The notes under the pieces are model-generated. The model searched no databases, had not been told where the DNA came from, and saw only the letters and a program-made list of their open reading frames with translations. Positions 45,601 through 54,795 of a DNA stretch of 64,000 nucleotides are shown here, one piece after another (positions within the stretch are counted from its first letter, which is position 1; every line of letters begins with the position of its first letter). The DNA is from Lithobates sylvaticus (taxonomy: Eukaryota; Chordata; Amphibia; Anura; Ranidae): NCBI GenBank assembly GCA_028564925.1, contig CM053034.1, positions 151,464,052 through 151,528,051 on the forward strand, written 5' to 3'. The position numbers and the translations under genes were made by a program.

Positions 45601-46494
45601 AACACCTTCCTGATACGAGAATGGCCACATGAAGAAGTCTTAGCACTGCACTTCTACCACAGAGGCCAAATACACTCCCAGGAACATCTAGCATCCAGCT
45701 CTCACACAAAACATTTCCCCTTTTGGTCCTACAGACAACTGCTGCACTTTTTTACTTCAACTGACACATCAGACACCTGGTCAAGGAGCCTCACTCCTTT
45801 TGAACTAATATACTCCCAAACTGAACCGCAACGACACCTAATAGCAGCAATCTACCCTCTGCTACAAGACGATGGCTACCCCTCACAGACAGACACTGCA
45901 CGCCTGACCTGGAGCAAGGACCTACAGACGACTTTCACAGACGAAGAATGGGAAACCATTCTCACAAACACACACAAGGGCTCAATGAACGTAGCAATAC
46001 AGGAAAATGGATACAAAATTGTGACAAAATGGTACAGAACACCATCTCGACTGCACCACTTCACACCCACAATCCCAAACGTATGTTGGAGATGCAATAA
46101 GGATATAGGCTCCATGATCCACATCTGGTGGGAGTGCACAGCACTCCAACCATATTGGAAAGAGGTACACTCCATAATAGAAAAGGTGACCACATACACC
46201 TTAGACTACAGCCCGGCACAATACCTGCTTCATCATACAACCCTGTCTAACCGATCCTATCACAAATCACTAGCAATGCATATGGTTAACGCAGCCAGAC
46301 TATGCATTCCAGTGCACTGGCGTTCGACGCATAGCCCAACCATTAGGGAGTGGTTAGAGAGAATTGTAAGAATTGAAGACATAGAGGAACTAATCTTTAT
46401 CTCGCAAGATCGCATACAGAAATTCACCTCGACGTGGGCATGCTGGACCCATTTTAAAACCACAGACGAATACAAATCACACTTCCCGAAGTAA
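42649..46494 (+). CDS. L1-Tx1 ORF2 protein, 1281 aa, intact
   Basis: This is the endonuclease and reverse transcriptase that carries out target-primed insertion. It starts at ATG 42649; an in-frame TAG lies 15 bases upstream. Residues 1-240 are an APE endonuclease (SLNVKGLNLPEKRS, LLLQETHF, LGGDFNTPL, SRIDYIF, SDHHPI). Residues 480-760 are reverse transcriptase (KSPGPDG, YRPISLLNVDIKLYAKIISN, TRQGCPLSPLIF, FADDILL near 44790). The C-terminal CWRCNKDIGSMIHIWWEC near 46085-46138 is the Cys-His motif. All catalytic residues that I can identify are present, so the protein could be active. Confidence 0.95.
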   Translation: MQSKTSTDQLTLKCLSLNVKGLNLPEKRSQTLAALTKHRAHFLLLQETHFKTKTIPKLTNHIYKQVLHSTNPISKTKGVSILISKLADFQLTDSIIDQEGRYIFIKGKYASKPITIANVYCPNEHQVTFFRKVCDLLSTFQEGILILGGDFNTPLNPTLDSSTGTSALPFKALRQIKLQLQYLSLHDTWRTLYPTVKDYTFFSFPHQKYSRIDYIFLSQTDLSSLSHATIEPMFLSDHHPITMTLTFPETKKTTKTWKLNPSLLKDTEVLKQINDRLHLYFQENDTADIAPTTLWEAHKCVIRGKLITLATAAKKRRQTQITLLIQTINRLETAHKLSTSQTTLQDLLHARSTLKEELGKHTRRRYILQQKVFYEHGNKSGRLLARTIQTDKTSTIIHHLNSDQGTTLSKNEDIASHFEKFYSSLYNLPQSKPNSPNAIDRTSQIKEFLSQYCPKPISQQQAETLEAPLSKTELILAMKQMKTGKSPGPDGLSLIYYKTFADQLSHRMLSTFNSFSDPSTSPGHMLEAHITVIPKPNKDPSRVSNYRPISLLNVDIKLYAKIISNRLLPLIPNLISTDQVGFIPGREARDNTIRTLNIHHWLTSTETKGFLLSLDAEKAFDRVAWDYMREVLKGVGLLPRMLTHINALYTNPSARVKANSLLSNAFPISNGTRQGCPLSPLIFVLTLEPLLNRLRANSDIRGITINNKEYKVAAFADDILLTMQSPRTSLPNLLQDINHFGRLSNLKINFSKSHALNISLPPQEVKHCQDAFPFQWKEETITYLGIEIPRRLTNLYKCNFLHALTKIQSDLKTWTNLNVSWFGRSALIKMIILPRLLYLMQTIPIAVPPTFFATYKTACSTFIWKGSPPRIKYARLTNAKTKGGIALPDLYRYYLACHLSRVIDWKTHKHGKCWVNLENSFLNKPLHLLPWISPKHWPLPSKQHPLIHPTLAALNTAMKRYKVSSRPGPLTPLRGNPDFPPGDTNTFLIREWPHEEVLALHFYHRGQIHSQEHLASSSHTKHFPFWSYRQLLHFFTSTDTSDTWSRSLTPFELIYSQTEPQRHLIAAIYPLLQDDGYPSQTDTARLTWSKDLQTTFTDEEWETILTNTHKGSMNVAIQENGYKIVTKWYRTPSRLHHFTPTIPNVCWRCNKDIGSMIHIWWECTALQPYWKEVHSIIEKVTTYTLDYSPAQYLLHHTTLSNRSYHKSLAMHMVNAARLCIPVHWRSTHSPTIREWLERIVRIEDIEELIFISQDRIQKFTSTWACWTHFKTTDEYKSHFPK

Positions 46495-47113
46495 ATTGTC
46501 CCATGTATACCTCAGATTACAGCATAATATGAGGACCAAGTGCGCGCGGGGGGAGAGAGAGGAGCGACACCCCCCCTCCCCAACACCTTACCCCCCTTCC
46601 CCTGCACCTACCCCTCCATTCCCTCCCTCTCTACCCCGATTCTTCCCCCGTCCCCACCCTTCCCACAACCTCCCCAGCCTACCACTAGACTCCTACCCTT
46701 AGGAGCCTGAATTATACTAGTAGAACCACCAATTACCCCACCAGAGACCCTTCGACCCTGATTCAGTTGATTCACAAGTTCAATCCAACCACCCAAGCGG
46801 TGAATGGACCCGTTGATAGTGGTCCACACGGCTAATAACTGAGCATAACAAACTTGTTGCCATTAGGACGTCTCGTCATGAGATAACATGTTGTACAAAC
46901 GTTATAAGTTGTCCTTCTCAAAGTCTCGTTAGTTATATGGTTATCACACTGTAACTCCCCGAACAACCCATGACCCAGATCGTAATACTGTTCATGATAC
47001 TGTTACGTCATGTATTATTGTCATGGAAAAGTTTTCTGTTTCGCACTGATTTATGTGCTCAGTGTTCTTGCTGTAACTATGTTCAATATCAATAAAATCT
47101 TTTTGTGAAAAAT
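46495..47113 (+). other. 3' untranslated region of the full-length LINE
   Basis: A C-rich tract (46566-46680) follows the ORF2 stop closely. The region ends AATATCAATAAAATCTTTTTG and a short A tail. The AATAAA at about 47091 is the likely polyadenylation signal. Confidence 0.75.
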
Positions 47114-47618
47114 AAAAGTGGGATTAGGGTTGGGGTTCAGCGTTTGGGACTAGGAAAAGTGGGATTAGGGTTAGGGTTCAGCGTTTGGGACTAGGAAAAG
47201 TGGGATTAGGGTTAGGGTTCAGCGTTTGGGACTAGGAAAAGTGGGATTAGGGTTAGGGTTCAGCGTTTGGGACTATTAAAAGTGGGATTAGGGTTAGGGT
47301 TCAGCGTTTGGGACTAGGAAAAGTGGGATTAGGGTTAGGGTTCAGCGTTTGGGACTAGGAAAAGTGGGATTAGGGTTAGGGTTCAGCGTTTGGGACTATT
47401 AAAAGTGGGATTAGGGTTAGGGTTCAGCGTTTGGGACTAGGAAAAGTGGGATTAGGGTTAGGGTTCAGCGTTTGGGACTAGGAAAAGTGGGATTAGGGTT
47501 AGGGTTCAGCGTTTGGGACTAGGAAAAGTGGGATTAGGGTTAGGGTTCAGCGTTTGGGACTAGGAAAAGTGGGATTAGGGTTAGGGTTCAGCGTTTGGGA
47601 CTATTAAAAGTGGGATTA
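47114..47618. repeat. 41-bp minisatellite, inverted array
   Basis: About 12 units of GTGGGATTAGGGTTAGGGTT with CAGCGTTTGGGACTAGGAAA or CTATTAAA variants lie here, the reverse complement of the array at 33490-36298. Its left boundary is the LINE's 18-bp duplication. It gives way to a related but longer unit at 47619. Confidence 0.93.
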
Positions 47619-48446
47619 GGACTGTTTTGGGGTGCATTTTTGGGGACTTGGTACTACTCTAAATGGGATTAGGAATGGTTTTGCGGTTGAACTTTTTGGA
47701 CTTGGGACTACTCTAAATGGGATTAGGACTGTTTTGGGGTGCATTTTTGGGGACTTGGGACTACTCTAAATGGGATTAGGAATGGTTTTGCGGTTGAACT
47801 TTTTGGACTTGGGACTACTCTAAATGGGATTAGGACTGTTTTGGGGTGCATTTTTGGGGACTTGGGACTACTCTAAATGGGATTAGGAATGGTTTTGCGG
47901 TTGAACTTTTTGGACTTGGGACTACTCTAAATGGGATTAGGACTGTTTTGGGGTGCATTTTTGGGGACTTGGGACTACTCTAAATGGGATTAGGACTGTT
48001 TTGGGGTGCATTTTTGGGGACTTGGGACTACTCTAAATGGGATTAGGAATGGTTTTGCGGTTGAACTTTTTGGACTTGGGACTACTCTAAATGGGATTAG
48101 GACTGTTTTGGGGTGCATTTTTGGGGACTTGGGACTACTCTAAATGGGATTAGGAATGGTTTTGCGGTTGAACTTTTTGGACTTGGGACTACTCTAAATG
48201 GGATTAGGACTGTTTTGGGGTGCATTTTTGGGGACTTGGGACTACTCTAAATGGGATTAGGAATGGTTTTGCGGTTGAACTTTTTGGACTTGGGACTACT
48301 CTAAATGGGATTAGGACTGTTTTGGGGTGCATTTTTGGGGACTTGGGACTACTCTAAATGGGATTAGGACTGTTTTGGGGTGCATTTTTGGGGACTTGGG
48401 ACTACTCTAAATGGGATTAGGAATGGTTTTGCGGTTGAACTTTTGG
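47619..48446. repeat. Related 53/54-bp minisatellite in alternating units
   Basis: Two units of 53 and 54 bp mostly alternate: one with ACTGTTTTGGGGTGCATTTT, the other with AATGGTTTTGCGGTTGAACT. Both end in GGGACTACTCTAAATGGGAT followed by TAGG. That end resembles GGGACTATTAAAAGTGGGAT of the adjacent 41-bp units, so the two arrays share an ancestor. About 15 units are present. The array lies just downstream of exon 1 of the minus-strand MADF gene, inside its intron. Confidence 0.93.
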
Positions 48447-48849
48447 GGTTTACAATCACACTCCTGCATATCTGACAAGGATTATGGCATTTGTACTCAC
48501 TTTTTGCAGATTGTTGTTTTCTTGGAAGGTCATGCCAGTCAAGAATATGCTGTTCAGCAATGCTCTCCCATGCTGCTATTTTTTTGCTGCGGTTAGCATA
48601 GAGTGAATTTTTGCTATCCCAAAGCTCTGGGTGTTCCCGCACTGAATCTATAAACTCTTCTGGTTCAATTGTTGATCCTCTGGACCTGGATGATCTGGCC
48701 ACATTTTCAGCCCTGCTGGCTTGCATCCTCCTGTCAGCAGCGTCCATACTTCCTGGTCTTCCTCCTCAACCCCTCACAACAGCACTTCCTTATATCCCAG
48801 CATGCTGCACTTCACTGCGGTCATGTGACCTTTTCTCTGCTTCAGTGTA

Positions 48850-49119
48850 CTGTCTTGGACGTTTTTCAGGCGCTTTTCAGGCGCTTTTAAAGCGCTTTAC
48901 ATTATGTTCAATGGACTTGGGCGTTTTTGAAGCCCTTTTTTTAGCGCTAGAAACAAGCTCCAAAAAAGCTGCTTGCAGGACTTTTCTCAACGCCCCTCCA
49001 GCGCAACGCCTCAGTGTGAAAGCACACATTGAGATGCATGGGAGGCAGTTTTGATGCGTTTTTCAAGCGCTATTTTTAGCGCTAAAACGCCTGAAAAAGG
49101 CCTCAGTGTGAAAGGGGCC
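48850..49119. repeat. Harbinger right terminus and subterminal repeats
   Basis: This mirrors the left end: GCGTTTTTCAAGCGC, TTTTTAGCGCTAAAACGCC and AGGCGCTTTT repeats precede the terminus GGCCTCAGTGTGAAAGG. The density of GCG-TTTT modules is similar on both ends. Confidence 0.7.
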
Positions 49120-49122
49120 TAA

Positions 49123-50340
49123 AGGCATCCGAATCCTCCAGCGGAAGTGGAATGTGGCAAGCGAATCTACGCAATGAAGTATCCAACTTAAGCGTAGTGT
49201 CCCAAGGGTTACAGCCTCGATACTCTATTATGCACATTGAGCCCCTTCTCAGGCCCCTCCCACTCATCATCAAATACTTCTTTAATCTCAGAAATGAATG
49301 GGAAGGAAGGTAATGATTTCTTTAAATACGGGTAGTATCTCTACTGTTTCTTTGTAGGTGACAACTCTCCCTGCCACTTCATCGCATCCTTAAAAGCCTC
49401 CACCAAGGGGGGAACCAGTGCGAAAAAATAAAACGTATGCGATTCCGCGACCATCACAGCCTCAGATGGATCCGAATCGCTACCGACTTCAGAATTAAAA
49501 CGCAGTGAAAACACATGATCTGAATCTGCAGATGCTTAAAGATACAGCAGGATGAGCAGGATTCCTTGAAAGGCTGTTTAACCCTTCCTTGACTGTGTCC
49601 TTAATGTAGGATTTAACCTGGCGTGCATTCGCAGCATTGTCCTGAGCCGCCTCCTTGAAGCAAGATACACAAACCTACTTTCCTCCGATGACCTCAGCTG
49701 AGCAGGCCCAATAGGATCCTTCTTCTGCCTGGGCTGGCGATGAAGACTTATCCAAAAAAGAGGATCTTCTTCTCTGTCTGCGCCCCGATATGCTCTTTCT
49801 AGAGGCTTTCTGATGTCTTGACCTCTCTTGGCTCCAGTCCGAGCGACTAAAGGGAGGTAAGGGTGAGGGAGATCTGGAATGCAGCAACAACAGGCGTCTA
49901 TCCAGCTGCATGCGACTCTGCGATTTGTCATGTCCAGTCTCCTTTTTACTCCTTTGAGGCTGGAGTGCTGATTAGGAACCTCTTTGCGGGCATTTAGCGC
50001 GACTTAAGTGAGGTAAGGGTGAGGGAGCTCTGGAATGCATCGACAACAGGCGTTTATCCAGCTGCATGCGACTCTTGCGAGTTGTCATGTCCAGTCTCCT
50101 TTTTACTCCTTTGAGGCTGGAGTGCTGATTAGGAACCTCTTTGCGGGCGTTTAGCGCGCATTGGGCCCTTCTCTCTGTAAAACAGAGGATGTGCTCTCTT
50201 TTTTTTTTAAAAATAAAAATAAATAAACTAACTAACTACCAAATAAATAAAATAAAATAAACTTCTCCATCCGAATCTTCAGTGCGAAGGCAGTTAGGCA
50301 GGCAGGCAAAACTCCCCAAGGATAATAAAAACACTCCAGA
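49123..50340 (-). pseudogene. DIRS gag N-terminal region (fossil)
   Basis: Minus-strand remains include a Ser/Arg-rich basic stretch (RSRHQKASRKSISGRRQRRR) and an ACSAEVIGGK segment near 49690. A sequence of about 115 bp near 49852-49975 is duplicated at 50011-50150. The assignment to gag comes from position at the 5' side of a minus-strand DIRS. Confidence 0.55.
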
Positions 50341-50353
50341 CAAGTAAGACAAG

Positions 50354-50761
50354 TAAGGGCTCTTTCACACGGGGCGGATCAGTGCAGATCCGCCCCGTGG
50401 ATAGCCGCTTGCTCAGCGGGGATCGCCGAAGCGATCTCCGCTGAGCAGAAGATGACAGGTCCGTCTCTGCACTTCGTGCAGGGACGGACCTGTCAGAGCG
50501 CCGCTCTCCCCTATGGGGGATCGGGTGACGACGGACCGCAGAGTCCGTCGTCACCCGATCCGCTCTGCAGACGGATGAAAAAATAGGGTTTTCCTCCGTC
50601 TGCAGAAATGGAGCAGAGCGGGCACGGACGAGAGCGGGTGTCAGCGGATGCTCATCCGCTGACACCCGCTATCCCATAGGGATACCTGTATGTCCGTTTT
50701 TCATCCGAAAACGGAAGGATGAAAAACGGACATACGGTCCGTCCGTGTGAAAGAGCCCTTA
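50354..50761. mobile_element. Foldback MITE with five internal hairpins
   Basis: The ends TAAGGGCTCTTTCACACGG and CCGTGTGAAAGAGCCCTTA are a perfect inverted repeat of 19 bp. Inside lie at least five separate hairpins: near 50379-50407 (GGGGCGGATC), 50455-50497 (GACAGGTCCGTC), 50519-50561 (GATCGGGTGACGACGGA), 50635-50671 (GCGGGTGTCAGCGGATG) and 50690-50732 (TGTCCGTTTTTCATCC). The TTCACAC terminus resembles Harbinger-type ends. The target duplication was not resolved. It is 408 bp and has no coding capacity. Confidence 0.8.
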
Positions 50762-51299
50762 CACAGCAGTTAGTAACAGACGTCAGGCTTACCAGAGCAG
50801 AGTAGTAGATTGATCAGCTGGAGACTGAGGATTAGCCTGCTGCAAATCAGTAGTGATCATTCTTGTGTTTTGCTAAGCAATCCAAGAGGAAGCTACCTCT
50901 GACCTCACCTGCTGAACTCTGAGCTTCCTGAAAGGAATACATGTGGAGGTGGTGAACTGCAAGTCCCAGCGAGCCAAACCACTGCATGAATGCACAAAAA
51001 CATGGAAGGAGAGAGTGCCAGCACCTGCCTAATGGAGGTGTATACAGTAATTTATACCGTTGTGACCTTGCCAGTAATACACAGTCATTTATACTGTACC
51101 ATACAATCCCAGCACCACGGGAACCCACACTCCTCGGGAGATTTACAGCCCATCTGGGGGGGTTTTCTGATCCGGGAGAGGCTTAACCCGGACATGGATG
51201 GAGAAAAAAATGAATAAATACATAAGTAAAATAAAAATAAATATTTGAATAACTAACTAAAATTAAACTTTAAAAGGCGTCCGTAGTGAGGACGAAAAA
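50762..51299. other. DIRS 5' leader, no gene seen
   Basis: This stretch lies between the foldback MITE and the right terminal repeat of the DIRS element. It is AT-rich toward 51180-51280 and shows no recognisable domain in any frame. It is most likely the untranslated leader of the minus-strand DIRS transcript. Confidence 0.5.
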
Positions 51300-51412
51300 A
51301 AGAACACTAGTGTGGGCAGACAGCCGCCCTTTATGGGCTAGAAAAAAGGTGGTCCTGGAGGGGTCAGAGGGGGCGGAGTTGACCCATAGTAGGCTGACAT
51401 GGGGACTTCCAG
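51300..51412. repeat. DIRS right terminal repeat
   Basis: This is the reverse complement partner of 29415-29530. It carries about 25 extra bases near 51356-51378 (GGAGGGGTCAGAGGGGGC) that the left repeat lacks. Confidence 0.85.
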
Positions 51413-51415
51413 GAA

Positions 51416-51872
51416 AATATACTTTCTTTCAAATATAGAAAGCATATTATAGTGCAGTGCTCAGCGATTGTGCAGCTGTCATTTCTCAGTGTAGGGAAAG
51501 GTTGGCGTTTGGAGCAGGGATAGTCTGTAATACACTAGCTAGCTACTATTAGGTCCACAAAAGTCCTTTTAAGGACTGGTATAGGTGTACAGTATATAGA
51601 GGTGAAATACACTAATAATATACTAAATATAATAAAATACTTTCAAATATAGAAAGCATAGTATAGTGCATTTCTACTGTGCAGCATTGTGACTGCTGAG
51701 CGGTTCTGCAGCGATACTACAAAGCGTGACAAACGCAATTATAAAAAAGTATTATAACTGGTGTGATAGACCAGTGGCTCCCCAAAACGACAGATTGAAG
51801 CGAGGTGTTATATACCTTCTTCCACATATACTGCACTTCTCTAGAGACTTTTGTCACAGGGTCATTTAAAAA
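51416..51872 (+). repeat. Repeat units in the hAT-2 leader
   Basis: A unit containing GTGTAGGGAAAGG, GGTCCACAAAAGTCC and GGACTGGTATAGGTGTACA appears at about 29260-29392 and again at 51485-51617. CTTTCAAATATAGAAAGCAT recurs near 51424 and 51640. The leader was therefore a short tandem array of about 220-bp units before the DIRS element entered it. The tandem-repeat leader parallels that of hAT-1, though the sequences differ. Confidence 0.7.
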
Positions 51873-54795
51873 ATGACAGGCAGAGAAAGAGGCAGGCCCT
51901 TTAGCAGGGGTGGTAGGGGTAGGGCAGGAGCAACAGGCTTGAACCAAAGTGGGAAGTTGCAGAAGGTGCGTTCGATTACGTCAAAGGATGCACCAGACTT
52001 GGTTGAGTGGCTCACTCAGCCTTACTCTCTGCTGTGTGCATCCCCAAAGACACTACCACCAACACCACCACCACCATATACCCTCCGCTTGAATCACAGG
52101 AATTATTTTCTGATCCATCATCACAAGACATTTCCGATGCGCAGCCATTATTGGCATTGGATCAGGAAGAGGAGGTAGCAACAACCGCCACTCAGCAGTC
52201 TGACGACAGTACCCAGATCAGCCCAAGGAGGTTGGTCCCCGCTGTTGCTGCCTACTCCAAGATCTCTAATTATAGCGGTGGGGAAGGTGACATCGATGAT
52301 GACGTGTCTAGGGACTTCACGTGGGTGCCCACAAGAGAGGAAGAGGAGGGGAGTTCAGAGGGAGCAATGGACCAGCAGATAGGGAGGAGAAGCAGGCGGA
52401 ACTTACATTGCACAGGAGAAACAAACCAGACTGCTAATGTATAAGGAGCGAGGCATCAACCATGTACGGTAACATCTGGCGCTCCCAGGATGCCGGCACA
52501 TGGCTCTGCAGTGTGGGCTATTTTTAACGTGTCCGCTGCTGATAACGTGCCATCTGCAGCCTTTGCATGCAACGCATAAGTCGCGGTAAGCCCAACGCTC
52601 ACCTAGGGACGACCGCCTTAAGAAGGCACATGAGCTGCCATCACCGAGCCCAGTGGGAGCAACGCCGTCAGAACCCACAAAGCCATACTCCAGGCTCTCA
52701 CCGTCCAGCCTCTTCTACTTCTCCTTCTCCTCTCTCCTCAGAATTGTCCTCCACTCCACCTTCCATAATGCCGTCATCACGTTTTTCTTGAAAAAGGCAG
52801 GCTTCCGTGGGCCAAATGTTCAAGCTTAAAAAAATGATGACGCCAGATATCCCTCTTGCCCAACGGTTGACAGCTGGCTTGTCAGAACTGATAGCCCGCC
52901 AACTACTGCCATATAAACTGGTGGACTCGGAGGCCTTTCGAAAATTTGTGGCCATTGGAACACCACAATGGAAGGTCCCAGGAAGGAAGTATTTCTCACA
53001 GAAGGGCATCCCAGAGCTATATGGCCATGTTCAGCGGCAAGTGAATGTATCTCTGGCACACAGTGTCAGTGCCAAGATACATCTGACCACAGACACGGGG
53101 TCTAGCAAACACGGTTACTGCCCACTGGGTGAACCTTCTGACGGCCGTCAAGCATGTAACCCGTGGCACCCATGTAGATTTGGTTTTACCGCCATGGATT
53201 GCATGCAGGCCTACCTCTACTTCTCCTCATCCTACTCCATCCTCCCTTTCCTTCTTGGCTGACTCCTCCTTTTCCACTGCTAGCGTCTCTTCCGCTGCGC
53301 CGCCCAAGATCCCCAGAACCTATTCGACATGCCAGGTAAGACGCTGCCATGCTTTGCTGCATTTGTTGTGCCTGGAAGCCAAGAGCCACACTGGCCCTGC
53401 ACTCCTTTCAGCTTTGCATTCACAGGCAGATCAGTGGCTAACCCCGCTCAATTTGACAGTTGGTAAAGTGGTGTGCGACAACGGTGCCAATCTGCTTAGC
53501 GCGTTCAAACAGGGAAAAATTACACATGTGCCATGCATGGCACACGTCTTAAACTTGATCGTGCAGCGATTCGTTGTCAAATACCCTGGGGTCAAGGACA
53601 TCTTGCGGCAGGCAAGTAAATTCTCGGCCCGTTTCAGAAGATCTTACACGGCCATGGCGATGGAACTCAACCTTCTATATGCTTGATAGGCTGCTCCAGC
53701 AGAAACGTGCAGTTAACGACTACCTGTACGAACTCTGTGGCAGAACAGGTTCTGGGAGCATGTTTTTTTTTTCACCTCGCCGGTGGCTGCTCATGCACGA
53801 TGCATGCAGACTTCTGCGGCCATTTGATGAGATCACCAAACTGGTCAGTCGCAGGCATGGCATGCATTGTGTCATGTCATTGATCAAGCCATCGAGGAGC
53901 AGGAAGATGAGGAAGTCGCAATGCTGGATGAATTCCCAGAGGGGGCTACTCTATTTGAGACAAGTCAACAACAGGAGTCTGAAGAGGAGTCAGAGGAGGA
54001 TGGTGCCGGGGCGGATGAGGAGGAGCAAGAAGAGCATGCTTTAAACCTTTCTGGGATCCCTGTTGTTGTCCGTGGATGGGGGAAGAAGAACGAGGAGGAC
54101 GACATTATCCTGGATGATGATCAGGAGCCAGGCCACCACACCGCTTCCAGTTTAGTGCAAATGGGGGTCTTCATGCTCCAGTGTTTTAACAGGGACCCCC
54201 GTATAAATAGCATAAAGGTCAAGGACCAGTACTGGGTGGCAATGTACTTAGACCCCCGGTACAAACACAAAATGGCGGAAATGTTACCACCATCACAGAG
54301 GGCTGTCAGAATGAAGCACTTACAGTCCTTGCTTAGAGAAATGCTGCATTCTGCTTTTGCGTGCTCTGGCAGAGGAATTACCACTCCCAGAGAAAGAGTT
54401 GCGGGCATCAATACAAAAGCGCTTTGAAGTTTGAATACGTGTTGGTCACTTCTGATATGAGATCATTCTTTCAGCCGACCCATCGACAGGTGTCATCCAG
54501 GTCCACCGACAGGTGTCCGACTACATCGGGTTAATGGCCGATGTGGATGCTCTGAGAAGTGATGAACCCCTACTGGGTGGGCAGGCTTGACCTCTGACCA
54601 GAGCTTGCACAATTTGCAATGGAACTGTTGGCTTGCCCCTCGTCCAGTGTCCTGTCAGAAAGGACGTTCATCGCAGCAGGGGGGATCATGACTCATAAGC
54701 GCACTCGCCTAGCTCACGACAGTGTTGACTACCTCACATTTATAAAAATGAATGAGGCATGGATCTCGGAGGAATTCAACAGATGTGACCAGTAG
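51873..54795 (+). pseudogene. hAT-2 transposase gene (BED, core, hATC), decayed
   Basis: A start ATG at 51873 gives MTGRERGRPFSRGGRGR, then DLVEWLTQPYS, matching the hAT-1 protein's DLVEWMTKPSS. A degraded BED finger follows near 52540-52650 (LGTTALRRHMSCHH). The core has VVCDNGANLLSAFKQG and THVPCMAHVLNLIVQRF near 53470-53575. The dimerisation region near 54600-54740 reads LLACPSSSVLSERTFIAAGG. Frame changes occur at several places, including near 52010, 53115, 53650, 53870 and after 54400, with in-frame stops in the BED region. It is clearly dead and more decayed than hAT-1. Confidence 0.85.

Larger units (their letters stand above)
40095..47113 (+). mobile_element. Full-length L1-Tx1 LINE with both ORFs open
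   Basis: This 7.0-kb non-LTR element has ORF1 at 40193-41350, a 1.3-kb spacer, ORF2 at 42649-46494, a C-rich 3' region and the tail AATAAAATCTTTTTGTGAAA. The 18-bp TAAAAGTGGGATTAGGGT occurs at 40077-40094 and 47114-47131. Because the target is a tandem repeat, part of this match could be two neighbouring units. No stop or frame change was found in either ORF, which makes this the youngest large insertion in the window. Confidence 0.95.
37280..48747 (-). pseudogene. MADF-BESS-like partner gene of Harbinger, one frame change
   Basis: On the minus strand, exon 1 (48747-48501) encodes EEFIDSVREHPELWDSKNSL and KKIAAWESIAEQH, the start of a MADF or Myb/SANT-like DNA-binding domain, with donor GTGAGT. 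Exon 2 (38192-38030) completes it with VLKKRWKTMRDNYRREL, ending at GTAAGT. Exon 3 (37911-37280) starts after TTTTGCAG, is acidic, then basic (SQRQKSRKKQNTK), and ends with a BESS-like region (GELETFARSLVPQMAKVPSE). Phases match across both joins. Near 37735-37750 the frame changes by one base before the BESS-like part, so the protein is either broken there or the base is a sequence error. PIF/Harbinger elements need such a partner to carry the transposase to DNA. Exon 1 lies beyond the LINE and array, so intron 1 is 10.3 kb. Confidence 0.8.
32783..49119 (+). mobile_element. PIF/Harbinger transposon with two interlocked genes
   Basis: TAA lies at both outer junctions with DIRS sequence (32780-32782 and 49120-49122), fitting the 3-bp target duplication of PIF/Harbinger. 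The main terminal pair is CTTTCACACTGAGGC near 33057 and GCCTCAGTGTGAAAG at 49100-49114, also Harbinger-like. It encodes a spliced DDE transposase (plus strand) and a MADF-BESS-like protein (minus strand). Two minisatellite arrays, a full-length LINE, three MITE copies and a Tc1 fragment lie inside. Bases 32783-33052 precede the main left terminus and carry their own GGCTGGATTCACACC end, so a small extra MITE at the left edge is likely. Confidence 0.85.
29393..51415 (-). mobile_element. DIRS-type tyrosine-recombinase retrotransposon (fossil)
   Basis: This minus-strand element has inverted terminal repeats: CATGTCAGCCTACTATGGGT near 29453 pairs with its complement near 51383, and GCCCATAAAGGGCGGCTGTC near 29484 pairs with 51318-51340. 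Read on the minus strand the order is gag (from about 50.3 kb), reverse transcriptase (about 31.7-32.1 kb), tyrosine recombinase (about 30.4-30.8 kb) and an internal complementary region (29.56-29.66 kb). That is the DIRS-1 layout. No target duplication is expected for this class. It is broken, with many breaks, and is split in gag by a Harbinger transposon (32783-49119). Edges are good to about 20 bases. Confidence 0.85.
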
